From assembly GCA_016930275.1 (NCBI GenBank), contig JAFGHA010000060.1, positions 1 through 36,701 of the forward strand: a stretch of DNA of 36,701 bases, written 5' to 3'. The notes beneath the pieces were generated by a model. That model was not told where the DNA came from. It saw only the letters and a program-made list of their open reading frames with translations, and did no database searches. A program made the translations under genes and the position numbers. Shown here piece by piece: positions 16,437 to 24,496 of this stretch. How positions within the stretch are numbered: the stretch's first letter is position 1; every line of letters begins with the position of its first letter. Origin of the DNA: Chitinispirillaceae bacterium (GTDB lineage: Bacteria; Fibrobacterota; Chitinivibrionia; Chitinivibrionales; Chitinispirillaceae).

Positions 16437-16618
16437 TGTATGTTTCGCCGTTTTGCTTAGCCGCATCCCGGCGCTTTCCATTGAATCCAACAGGTCCGAA
16501 GCCGATACTCCCTTTCTCAAACAATTACCAGGCCGGCGATCTTCCTCCCGGGATGTATCTTCTGAAAATACAGAATAACGATATAGCGTTTTTGGAAATG
16601 TTACTTCTTCGAATATGA
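16433..16618 (+). pseudogene. Relic C-terminal tail of a third Asp-box paralogue
   Basis: The frame opens with an ATG overlapping the previous stop (ATGATG). Its second half reads YQAGDLPPGMYLLKIQNNDI, matching the end of the T9SS sorting domain of the gene just upstream (GSLSPGIYLMSLKGDNV) and the first paralogue (LSHGMYLVVIRGEEL). Nothing resembling the propeller precedes it. The simplest reading is the leftover tail of a third tandem copy deleted by recombination. A short coupled gene is possible but less likely. Confidence 0.55.
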
Positions 16619-17002
16619 TGCGTTTATGGGCCGGCCGGGGATGACTGCCACCCGCGCGCTCCGGGCAAGGTGTCGCACCCAATGCAAATGGGGCGGAAAC
16701 AGGTTCGTATCGTATGCAGTGAGGCGGGGAGGGATAATGGATGGGCCGGCGAGAAGGTGGGGAAGTGACGAGCCGGGGTATTGTATTCTTCGGGAATACG
16801 AAATTGGGAAATAAAAGATGAAACGGCATTTTCTTCGGGATATATTAAGAGTTGAAAGAAGTTTTCCGCCGGAATAAAAAGGATGGTCCAGGGTAAAAGG
16901 CCGTTCACGGAGCTTCGTCAAGGCCACTTTATCCGGTCGAGGAGGCGGTTCGTTGGAGCTATGTCCGCATGCCCATTTACAATAGCAAGGGAAAAAGGGT
17001 AC
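16619..17002. other. Intergenic region
   Basis: About 380 bp with no convincing gene. It is G-rich on the plus strand near 16720-16780, then switches to AT-rich. It contains the inverted repeat GTATTC-TTCGG-GAATAC at 16783-16799. The frame of the next gene is open back to 16883, but the upstream part has no leader peptide and a poor start. Confidence 0.5.
16783..16799. promoter_or_regulatory. Inverted repeat GTATTC-N5-GAATAC
   Basis: This has the same 6-bp arms as at 11669-11684, here around TTCGG. It lies about 205 bp before the lipoprotein gene. It is a candidate operator, or an RNA hairpin with a UUCG-like loop. Confidence 0.35.
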
Positions 17003-17989
17003 ATGATGAAACCGAACACTGAGAGACTGATTCCATTTGCGTTTATTCTCTTTTTGTGCATGGATTGCAATCCGCCGACCGCAGGCGACCCGGGTACCGC
17101 GGCCGGTCCCACCGCCGCAGGCAATCCACTTATCGTGCATGATGTTATACCCGAAAGCGGGCCTTGCGGAGAGCTTGCGGGAAGCCAATACGTTTCCGTT
17201 GCTCTGGATGGGATACTCTGCGCGGCGCGTGATTCAGCAGGAGTCTTGTATGTGATAGACGAAAACGGAAGCCGATTCCGTTGCTTTGTCGCTGAAGGCG
17301 ATACGCTGCACCGCAGAAAGGTCACGGGAAGCAGTATTGTCGGCGAGGAGTACTATTTCATATCGATTGAAAACGTAAACCAGTTGATATTTCATCACCA
17401 ATCCGGCGTATGGAATGATGTGTATCTCAATGTCGGCGGCCGATGCGATGAATGCGATTCGATTCTCGCCGATCCAGTCAATAAAAATCCACGGGAGATG
17501 TACAGGGAGAGTATAGCAGCCGGGTGGAGTGCGGTATGCGGATACCTCGATAAAGAAAAGGACGCTGCGTACAAGCTTTCCGTTACCGATACGACGGGCA
17601 TGGGAAACATGGCAACAAGAAACTTTTTACCCACCACTCGTATCGAATATCTGGCCCGTCAACAGGACGGTCATAATATTCTCGTCACCCGGCCGGAATA
17701 TGACTGGAACGGCGAAGCGGTTGTTCACTTCGGCATGCCCGGCGAAATGGTGTTGTGCGAATGTCTCAGGTTTATACGGGCGCTGGACGGCGGTTCGACA
17801 TGGATTCGATACCTGATTGATTCAACCGAAGCGGAGGCATACTTCGGGGTAATCATGGATACGGACGCCATAAAGCCGGGCGCTGCCTACAATATCATTG
17901 ATGGTGATACGCTGGAACTCGAGCGGGTAGTACCCGATGCGGACAATATGAGTGCGCTCGGGTTTGTATGTTCATGGGAAACCGAGTGA
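17003..17989 (+). CDS. Putative lipoprotein of unknown function (328 aa)
   Basis: The start at 17003 (ATGATG) has AAGGGAAAAAGGG upstream and gives the N-terminus MMKPNTERLIPFAFILFLCM, followed by DCNPP. That is a signal peptide ending at cysteine in a rather atypical lipobox. A Pro/Gly/Ala/Thr-rich spacer (AGDPGTAAGPTAAGN) follows, as is common after lipoprotein cysteines. The mature region has no motif I recognise; it contains a CDECD segment and several short beta-like stretches. It stands alone between the Asp-box genes and a transposase relic. Confidence 0.72.
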   Translation: MMKPNTERLIPFAFILFLCMDCNPPTAGDPGTAAGPTAAGNPLIVHDVIPESGPCGELAGSQYVSVALDGILCAARDSAGVLYVIDENGSRFRCFVAEGDTLHRRKVTGSSIVGEEYYFISIENVNQLIFHHQSGVWNDVYLNVGGRCDECDSILADPVNKNPREMYRESIAAGWSAVCGYLDKEKDAAYKLSVTDTTGMGNMATRNFLPTTRIEYLARQQDGHNILVTRPEYDWNGEAVVHFGMPGEMVLCECLRFIRALDGGSTWIRYLIDSTEAEAYFGVIMDTDAIKPGAAYNIIDGDTLELERVVPDADNMSALGFVCSWETE

Positions 17990-18059
17990 GCGCGACTGCA
18001 GGATTCGCAATCGTATCCCGTTCGATCCGTATTACGGCCTGACTGAATCTCTGTCGGGC

Positions 18060-18290
18060 TCCTGCATAAAAAAGCCATCCGGATGCCGGTCGACGGGTAT
18101 GGCCGCTTCTCATGGATGAGCCCCTGTCGCTATAGCGGCTGAAAAGGTCCAGGATGAATGCGAGATAGTGCAGCCCTGCTGGTGTCGGAATCTCGGTAAT
18201 GTCTCCCGCCCAGATGGAATTGGGTTTTTTAGCCGAAAAATCCCAATTAAGAAGGTCAGGAATACTGCTGGTATCCGCAAACTTAACATA
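18060..18290 (-). pseudogene. IS3-family transposase (OrfB) relic
   Basis: The minus-strand translation reads KFADTSSIPDLLNWDFSAKK, then PNSIWAGDITEIPTPAGLHY and LAFILDLFSR. This matches the start of the rve/DDE integrase core of IS3-type OrfB (consensus PNxxWVGDITYIPTxEGWLYLAxVLDLFSR), including the first catalytic Asp in GDIT. Directly afterwards it jumps to YSDRGSS, resembling the second Asp block (HSDRGSQY). About 60-70 residues are therefore missing between them. Past that, the similarity fades. There is no start, no third catalytic block and no visible terminal repeat, so the element is dead. Confidence 0.75.
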
Positions 18291-18378
18291 AGGTATCTAC
18301 TCACAACAGAAAAATTGGTATCATGCTATTATCTGATCTGCTAGTAGCTTTTTGTATGAAATATTACTGATATGAGAT

Positions 18379-18394
18379 AAATTCGTTTCCAATT
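18379..18394 (+). promoter_or_regulatory. Operator-like direct repeat, upstream copy
   Basis: AAATTCGTTTCCAATT is matched 87 bp further on by AAATCGTTTCCAAATT. This copy lies about 25 bp upstream of the -35 hexamer. The pair brackets the promoter, an arrangement typical of a regulator that loops DNA. Confidence 0.5.
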
Positions 18395-18418
18395 GGCGAC
18401 GAAAAATAATATTAGCTG

Positions 18419-18447
18419 TTGCGAAAAATGCTTTTATCGGTTATAAT
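18419..18447 (+). promoter_or_regulatory. Sigma70-type promoter (TTGCGA-N17-TATAAT)
   Basis: The -35 TTGCGA (18419-18424) and a perfect -10 TATAAT (18442-18447) are separated by the optimal 17 bp. The predicted start of transcription is near 18454, about 55 nt before the GTG of the lipoprotein gene. It is flanked by two direct repeats. Confidence 0.65.
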
Positions 18448-18465
18448 AACGGATAAATGAGGATT

Positions 18466-18481
18466 AAATCGTTTCCAAATT
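18466..18481 (+). promoter_or_regulatory. Operator-like direct repeat, downstream copy
   Basis: AAATCGTTTCCAAATT repeats the 18379 sequence with a one-base shift. It lies about 12-28 bp after the predicted transcription start, where a bound protein would block elongation or clearance. The TIGR02147 protein encoded downstream is the obvious candidate ligand; this is an inference. Confidence 0.5.
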
Positions 18482-18509
18482 ATTATAAAATATGCTGTGG
18501 AGGGCAAAT

Positions 18510-20294
18510 GTGAAAAACCTTGTTATAGTAATTACAGCTCTTTTCCTATTCCTTTTAATACAGTGTACTTCTGAAATGAACGCAGGTAACGGTTCCAGTG
18601 TCGGTGGTGGTGTGATTTCCGGCCTGCTCTTCGAACTGGGAGGTGACAAACCTGCTGAGGGTTCCCTGATTGAAGTGAGACGGTTCAATGAAACGGCACT
18701 GATCCGGAGTGGAGCCGGAAAAAGTAAGGACGCTGAGTATACTACCCTTACCGATAAAAACGGTCGGTTTGTTATCAAAACACTGGGAGAGGGCTTGTAC
18801 GTTATTGAGGGAAGTGATGGGGCCGGTAACATGGTCCGGATTGATTCCGTAACCGCCGGCACGTTAATGGAACCGCTGGAGCTTCCGCCGGATACGCTTA
18901 TGCCTGCGGGCTTTATCCGTGGTGAAGTGGAACTGGAAGACAGCGGCAGCTTCATCGAATGTTTCGTGCTTGTTTTTGGAACCGACCGGTTCCGTCAGGT
19001 CGATGAAACGGGCTCTTTTCTGTTTAGCGAATTAGCCCGGGGAACGTATACGTTGAAAATCATTTCGGTGAATAACCATTACGGCCCGGTTGATATTGAC
19101 AACATTCTGGTTAAAAGCGGCGACACAACCGATATCGGAACCATAACCCTATCGCTTCGTGGATCGGATAAACCGGAACTCAGCGTGACGTACGATACCC
19201 TTACTGAAACGGCAACATTGTCCTGGGATACCATACCGTCGTCCCAGGTTCAGGGATACAGAGTTTACCAGATGCAGCTGCAGGGTGGCTTTGGAGCAGC
19301 GTCTACACAATGGCTCCATACTGACCTGGATCGCTCCACAACGACCTGTCGGATAGAAAAGCCGATACCGTTAATGGACAATGGGGAGGAGATCATTCCG
19401 ATAAACGCTTATTATATCACTGCGGTCGATGCATCCGGAAACGATCTTTTTACGACCGAAACGGTGGAAGTAACCTTTGAAAGCTATGTTCATTATGTTG
19501 CTCTATTCGCACTTAAACCTTTTCCTGCGGGCGACGATTATATCAGGACATACTGCAACAGTAACGGAGAACTGCTCGTTCTGTCGAACCGGAATGATTC
19601 AATCGAAGGATACTGTATCGGATATATTCATTATGCATCCGATGGAACGGTTCTTGGCGAGAAGACATTTACTAATTGTAAAAAGGGAAGTGCCATGGTC
19701 TTTCCAGTCAACTGGCCGCTTGATGAAACAGGAGCCCTTCATTATATCACTGATAATTCTGTTTACCGGGTTTCCGAAGATGATACCTGCACATTGCTGG
19801 GAGCGATTGCAGCCGGGGAGTCGGGAGTGAAGGGAGGTTTTTTTGATCTGCATATTCATTCTCAGATGCTGTTATTGGTATCACGTGATTCGTTATTTCA
19901 ACTCCTGCGGTTTGACACGACGTCTGGAAAGCCGGTTCCGTGGGGTGAGACGCTTTTTACAGAGAGTACGATTCATGCCGTTGCAATCTGTAATGATCGT
20001 GTCGCAGTACACCATACAACCGGGGATGTTTCTTTACTTTCATTTTGTACCGCCGAAGAAACGGTAGTTGAGAGTGTCCCCTATCCAGAGCAGGTCGGGC
20101 AGTTTATTACCGCAACCGGATCGATACTGGTCGGGAGTGATGGATACAGTTTTACCGGAGATGACGGTACGGCAACGTTCGGTACTTCGGTAGTATGGCG
20201 CGATAGTATAATCGGTGCAGCAGACGGGGGGCTGGTACTCCTGCGGAGAATGCCATACCTGAACCGGGTTGTCGTATACAGGATTGAACGGTAA
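18510..20294 (+). CDS. Lipoprotein with carboxypeptidase-regulatory-like and FN3-like domains (594 aa)
   Basis: GTG 18510 was chosen because GGAGGG lies 5 nt upstream and the product then begins with a lipoprotein leader (VKNLVIVITALFLFLLIQC, lipobox LLIQC). Two beta-sandwich repeats of the carboxypeptidase-regulatory type follow at about 20-200; the first ends YVIEGSDGAGNMVRIDSV and the second contains GTYTLKIISV. An FN3-like segment (SWDTIPSSQVQGYRVYQ) lies near 230-300. The last 280 residues look like a propeller of short beta strands. The protein is probably surface-exposed and non-enzymatic. It is a paralogue of the lipoprotein at 21181 and the first gene of the regulator-containing unit. 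Confidence 0.8.
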   Translation: MKNLVIVITALFLFLLIQCTSEMNAGNGSSVGGGVISGLLFELGGDKPAEGSLIEVRRFNETALIRSGAGKSKDAEYTTLTDKNGRFVIKTLGEGLYVIEGSDGAGNMVRIDSVTAGTLMEPLELPPDTLMPAGFIRGEVELEDSGSFIECFVLVFGTDRFRQVDETGSFLFSELARGTYTLKIISVNNHYGPVDIDNILVKSGDTTDIGTITLSLRGSDKPELSVTYDTLTETATLSWDTIPSSQVQGYRVYQMQLQGGFGAASTQWLHTDLDRSTTTCRIEKPIPLMDNGEEIIPINAYYITAVDASGNDLFTTETVEVTFESYVHYVALFALKPFPAGDDYIRTYCNSNGELLVLSNRNDSIEGYCIGYIHYASDGTVLGEKTFTNCKKGSAMVFPVNWPLDETGALHYITDNSVYRVSEDDTCTLLGAIAAGESGVKGGFFDLHIHSQMLLLVSRDSLFQLLRFDTTSGKPVPWGETLFTESTIHAVAICNDRVAVHHTTGDVSLLSFCTAEETVVESVPYPEQVGQFITATGSILVGSDGYSFTGDDGTATFGTSVVWRDSIIGAADGGLVLLRRMPYLNRVVVYRIER

Positions 20295-20321
20295 ATCAGG
20301 CAGGAAGCGAAGAGAAACATT

Positions 20322-21170
20322 ATGAAAAATATCACCGAATACTCAGACTACCGCCTCTTGCTGCAGGATTTCTATAAGGAGTCGAAAAGAAAAAACAGCC
20401 GGTTTTCGTATCAGATGTTTTCGCGTATTTCCGGAATTTCCAGCAAGGGGCTTCTTTACAATGTGGTAACCGGAAAAAGACGGCTTTCAAGCAGTCATAT
20501 CGAGGGGCTTGCGGAGGCAATGAAGTTGAACAGAAGCCAGGCTGTCTACTTTGAGAATCTTGTAGGATACAACAATGCCCGCACATTGAAGGAGAAAAAA
20601 AGGTATTTCGAACGTATGGCAGCCATGGCTGTCAAGGAGGAGGGGTCCTCACACGTGAAGGTAATTCGTGAAGACCAGTACCGATTCTACTCAGAATGGT
20701 ACCATTCGGTGGTACGGTCGCTGATCGGCCTGCACGGTTTCAGCGGCGATCATGAAAAATTGGCGCAGATGATCTACCCGCCGGTAACTCCTGGACAAGT
20801 AAAAAAGTCGGTTGCTCTTCTGGTGAAGCTCGGATTGGTGGAAAAAACAGACAGAGGTACCTACCGGCTTACCGATGCGACCATTACCACACCACCCGAT
20901 ATCGCCGGAGTAGCGGTCTATAACTATCATACGCAAATGGCTGCCTTCGCATGCCGCGCTCTTGAGGAAATTCCAAAGGAGATGCGGGATTTTTCGGCGG
21001 TGACACTCGGTATATCAAAGAAAACCATTCAACGGCTTCGTAAAGAAGTGGAAACGTTTCGTAACCGGCTGCTCGACATTGCCGAAAGTGATTCGGATGC
21101 CGATGAAGATCAGGGGGTTATGCAATTGAATTTTCAACTTTTTTCCGTTTCCCGTTTTCAAAAAAAATAG
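20322..21170 (+). CDS. TIGR02147-family regulator (282 aa)
   Basis: The N-terminus (DYRLLLQDFYKESKRKNSRF, then SYQMFSRISGISSKG, VVTGKRRLS) and the length of 282 residues are characteristic of TIGR02147, a paralogous family described from Fibrobacter and abundant in Fibrobacterota. The N-terminal part resembles a helix-turn-helix, and the middle (PPVTPGQVKKSVALLVKLGL) looks like a winged helix followed by a TYRLTD wing. A DNA-binding role is therefore likely, although little is established experimentally. It lies 27 bp after one lipoprotein gene and 10 bp before its paralogue, so all three are probably one operon. It could act on the repeats around 18379-18481. Confidence 0.85.
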   Translation: MKNITEYSDYRLLLQDFYKESKRKNSRFSYQMFSRISGISSKGLLYNVVTGKRRLSSSHIEGLAEAMKLNRSQAVYFENLVGYNNARTLKEKKRYFERMAAMAVKEEGSSHVKVIREDQYRFYSEWYHSVVRSLIGLHGFSGDHEKLAQMIYPPVTPGQVKKSVALLVKLGLVEKTDRGTYRLTDATITTPPDIAGVAVYNYHTQMAAFACRALEEIPKEMRDFSAVTLGISKKTIQRLRKEVETFRNRLLDIAESDSDADEDQGVMQLNFQLFSVSRFQKK

Positions 21171-21180
21171 AGGTGACATC

Positions 21181-23004
21181 ATGAATAAAGCATTTCGAAG
21201 ATGGATAGGCTTACTGATACCGCTCCTGGCAGCAGCAGGGTGTGATTTTTTATCCGGACCGACGGATCATTATAAATCGGAGTCGGCACCGGTTATTACC
21301 GGTACATTTCTTGAACCGGACGGATACACGCCTGCAAAGGGGGTACTTGTTTCCGTCGTACCACGGAAGACAACGGCAACTATTGCCGGAGGTGGAACGG
21401 CAAAGACCGTTTCCGAAGCCCTTGTCGTTCAAACTGATGCTGACGGCGTCTATCGTATCGCCGCTATTGACGCAGGGGTATATGTGGTCGAGGGAAGTGA
21501 TAATTCAGGCAATGCGGTACGGATTGATTCCGTTGTTATTACATCAGATGAAACAACAACATTGGAAGCGCGGTCGCTGCAATCCACTGGAATGATTACC
21601 GGCAAAGTGGTGCTGCCGGAAACAGGTGATCCGGAAACGGTATTTGTACTGGCATTCGGATGCGAACGGTTTGCTCAGGCCGACAGCAGCGGCAATTTCG
21701 TGTTTGATAATATGTCGTACGGCACCTATGAACTGCAACCGGTCTGCCTTCAGGATATGTACGGCGCGTTTGAGCCGGTAATGGTTACAGTGCAACCCGA
21801 TGCCACTGTTGATGCGGGTGTTTTCTCGCTGCAGGTTGATGATGTTTGTATTCCGGAGAATTTCATTTGCAGCAGCTATGATACGGTAATGCAGACGATT
21901 ACCCTGCAGTGGGATCCGTGTGATGACGACCGGATAAAGGGGTACAATGTTTACCAGTATCTGAGCGCCGTCACTTCAGACTACAGGCAGATCAATACTG
22001 AACCGGTTTCTGAAAATACATTTACCGTTAACACAATCTTTATTGGCGATACGGCGCGCTTTTCCGTTTCTACAGTTCTTAAGAACGGGGTAATCGGTGA
22101 AAAAAGCGTTCTTGTAGAGATAATAAAGAGTGTTGCGGGACCCATAGATACACTACCCATGATATTCGGAGGCATAGTCAACAGGTTGAATTGGATCAAT
22201 GACAATGAACTCGAACTGATATCATATGGAATGGGCGAGGATGAACCGGGTAAAATTTCTGGAGGCATTACTAATGATATGCTTGTATATAACAGGTTCA
22301 CTTTTGATAATGATGAATGGACCGTTCAGTCAACGGTTATATCGGTGGGTAAAACATTCGGATTAATTGACGTCGTCGATAACGGGCTGCATTACCGTCT
22401 GGGTTACGAAGAGGGAATCATCGAACGATTCGGTGCCGACTCGACTGATTGGCGCTCTTACAACCTTGGAAAAAGGATATCAGATTTCTCCGTCTTTGAT
22501 GGGTATATCGTTGCTGCTATCATTGAAGAAAAATCAATTGAATTTGTCGGTGATGAACACCGTACCATAGCAGTTTACGATTCCGATGGAGTGATGATAC
22601 ACATTGTGCATGAATCGGATGAGTGTAAACTTATACGCACAATGAATCTGACATCTGATGGAAGGATTTCTTTTCAGATTGACCTGTCGAATGATGACAT
22701 CAGTTCGAGGAAATATATGGTTTACAATATAGCATCAAATACGGAAACAGTGCTGCATGTTTCGTATGATTGTTGTCTTTTAGATATATGTGGCGACTAT
22801 TATCTTGTACAACCTTATACAAATGGGGTATATGAAATACGCATGTTAGACGGTACTGTTGATTGGAGGATACCTGTAACAAAAAATATGGAGGTGATCG
22901 CCGGAGTGAATACGATGGCTGTCAACAGCAACGGTGCCGTTGCCTTGCCTGTGCGAGTCGGAGATGAACTAAAATACCGGATACTGGTACTGCCATCGAG
23001 ATAG
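21181..23004 (+). CDS. Lipoprotein, paralogue of the one at 18510 (607 aa)
   Basis: GAGGTGACATC precedes the ATG. The leader is MNKAFRRWIGLLIPLLAAAG followed by Cys, with lipobox AAGC. Two carboxypeptidase-regulatory-like beta domains follow; VYVVEGSDNSGNAVRIDSVV closely matches the equivalent segment of the 18510 protein. An FN3-like block (LQWDPCDDDRIKGYNVYQYL) and a long beta-rich C-terminal region, probably a propeller, complete the protein. The shared architecture shows the two lipoproteins arose by duplication around the regulator gene. The last third is more AT-rich than the first. Function unknown; surface location is inferred from the lipobox. Confidence 0.8.
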   Translation: MNKAFRRWIGLLIPLLAAAGCDFLSGPTDHYKSESAPVITGTFLEPDGYTPAKGVLVSVVPRKTTATIAGGGTAKTVSEALVVQTDADGVYRIAAIDAGVYVVEGSDNSGNAVRIDSVVITSDETTTLEARSLQSTGMITGKVVLPETGDPETVFVLAFGCERFAQADSSGNFVFDNMSYGTYELQPVCLQDMYGAFEPVMVTVQPDATVDAGVFSLQVDDVCIPENFICSSYDTVMQTITLQWDPCDDDRIKGYNVYQYLSAVTSDYRQINTEPVSENTFTVNTIFIGDTARFSVSTVLKNGVIGEKSVLVEIIKSVAGPIDTLPMIFGGIVNRLNWINDNELELISYGMGEDEPGKISGGITNDMLVYNRFTFDNDEWTVQSTVISVGKTFGLIDVVDNGLHYRLGYEEGIIERFGADSTDWRSYNLGKRISDFSVFDGYIVAAIIEEKSIEFVGDEHRTIAVYDSDGVMIHIVHESDECKLIRTMNLTSDGRISFQIDLSNDDISSRKYMVYNIASNTETVLHVSYDCCLLDICGDYYLVQPYTNGVYEIRMLDGTVDWRIPVTKNMEVIAGVNTMAVNSNGAVALPVRVGDELKYRILVLPSR

Positions 23005-23326
23005 GCTGCCTACCATCCGAAATTGATTGATAGGAGATCTTTGCAGTCGGTGCAACTGACACGCGCACCTGGAAAAAATGTGTACAAAGGTGCGGCTGCA
23101 AGCCGGGATTCCTTATTCAAACCGGTATATTTTCATTCTTGCGCGGCGGGACCGCTTTACCAAGTCAGGCGTTCGGACGGACAGACCAAAGATATTCCCC
23201 GGGACGAAGACGGTTTCGCTGATGCTTCAGGATGGCAAATGCGCAATCCGGTGATATCATTACCGCATGGAACGGAGACGCTCCCAGCACCCGGACCATT
23301 TAAATATCAATTATCAATGTATCGGA
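23005..23326. other. Convergent intergenic region
   Basis: About 320 bp between convergent genes. A plus-strand frame runs through it into the antisense of the next gene, but it has no ribosome-binding site and no recognisable domain, so I do not call it. It contains TTCTTGCGCGGCGGG at 23136-23150, found again at 28396-28410. No clear terminator is seen. Confidence 0.5.
23136..23150 (+). repeat. 15-bp repeat TTCTTGCGCGGCGGG, copy 1
   Basis: An identical 15-mer in the same orientation lies at 28396-28410. Both are preceded by an AT-rich TATTTT...ATT stretch. The two copies bracket the minus-strand metallopeptidase/lipoprotein pair. Confidence 0.4.
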
Positions 23327-24475
23327 TCACTCCGTTCCAAGGCACCGTGCCGCCACATCCAGGGCCGACCGCTTTTTCAGAAACGCACGCGCCGCACCTG
23401 CATGACGTTTTGCCAGGGGCATGGGCGCCACGTCGGGAATGGCCAGGGCCGCAGTCAAAGTCGACATGCCGATCAGCACGCCGGAAGAGTCGAAAGAGGG
23501 AAAATGCCGTCCGCCGGTCGGCAGCGGCCCGTTGACCGGCACAACAGACAGGCCGATGAGATTATAGGTGTCTTCATAAGGGGTGGTGCTGTCCTGGAAA
23601 AGGAAGCTCTTTTTCACGACAAACTGCGTATCGGCAAGCGTCATGCTGATAGGATCACCGACATAATAGATCCCGCCGTATAGCATATCATGCCAGAGCT
23701 TGTTAACCTCCACGATATACCAGTCGGCACCGCCCGGCCACGATACGTTCAGGTCGGTGTTGATGGTAATGTAATACTCCGTGGGAATACCCATTGAATC
23801 GTGGTCCGCCGGATACACGCTGTCGGCATTGGCCAGCACAAAGGAATCCACAATTTCCGGAAGGGTAACCCGGTCGACAAGCGTATCGTAGGTTGTATCC
23901 TCACCCGGTCCGGTAGGATAGACCGGTTTAATCACGCTGAATGTATACGAGGCGACCGAGTCGGTCTTCGGCACATAGTCCTCAAAGATCGCTCGCTCAA
24001 ATGCGGCAAGCATATCGGCATATCCGACATAAAAACCAGAAAAGCCGTAGGCGGTATTGAGCGCATGCTCGGTCACCGGCGACAGGCGTGCGCCGTTGAC
24101 CGAGACCGCAAGATCTTCGCGTATTGGATTGGAAATTGCGAACATGGAAAGGTAGACGCTGTCGAAGGGCGTATCCACGGTACCGAACTCCTGCGACACA
24201 TCGAACACCAGCCCGATACTGAGCATGTCCGTTTCCCGTTCGGCAATCACCCAGACCGTATCACCCTCCCCCAGCGTATCGTAGAGGGTATCCGCAAACA
24301 GGGTATCGAGGATGGTGTCACGAATCGTAATGGTGTCGCGGACAGTGAGTGTATCATATTCCTTCTGCGTGGAGCCAATGTTCCCGATTGTATTATCCGA
24401 CGTACAGCAAAGATGCGTCAGTCCGGTGCAGAGCATGATTCCCAGACAGGTGAGAGACACACAACGCTTAATCAT
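23327..24475 (-). CDS. Putative lipoprotein with Asp-Thr-rich spacer (382 aa)
   Basis: The leader MIKRCVSLTCLGIMLCTGLT ends in HLCCTS, a plausible lipoprotein cleavage site. It is followed by a repetitive linker built on (I/Y)DT and RDT units (YDTLTVRDTITIRDTILDTL), and then a globular part of about 300 residues without a motif I recognise. GGTAGGA lies just before the ATG. The gene begins 21 bp after the metallopeptidase stop on the same strand, so the two are probably co-transcribed. It may be an outer-membrane partner of that protein. Confidence 0.75.
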   Translation of the reverse strand: MIKRCVSLTCLGIMLCTGLTHLCCTSDNTIGNIGSTQKEYDTLTVRDTITIRDTILDTLFADTLYDTLGEGDTVWVIAERETDMLSIGLVFDVSQEFGTVDTPFDSVYLSMFAISNPIREDLAVSVNGARLSPVTEHALNTAYGFSGFYVGYADMLAAFERAIFEDYVPKTDSVASYTFSVIKPVYPTGPGEDTTYDTLVDRVTLPEIVDSFVLANADSVYPADHDSMGIPTEYYITINTDLNVSWPGGADWYIVEVNKLWHDMLYGGIYYVGDPISMTLADTQFVVKKSFLFQDSTTPYEDTYNLIGLSVVPVNGPLPTGGRHFPSFDSSGVLIGMSTLTAALAIPDVAPMPLAKRHAGAARAFLKKRSALDVAARCLGTE

Positions 24476-24496
24476 TCCTACCGCCTTTCAAAAAGG

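Larger units (their letters stand above)
17990..18509. other. Intergenic region with transposase relic and promoter
   Basis: The left part carries the IS3-type relic (18060-18290, minus strand). From about 18300 the sequence becomes very AT-rich and holds the promoter and direct repeats of the lipoprotein/TIGR02147 unit. No other gene is supported. Confidence 0.6.

Noticed and set aside
23023-23535. Plus-strand frame of 170 codons after the second lipoprotein
   Set aside because: It has no ribosome-binding site, runs into the antisense of the lipoprotein at 23327-24475, and has a shuffled-looking composition rich in Arg and Pro.
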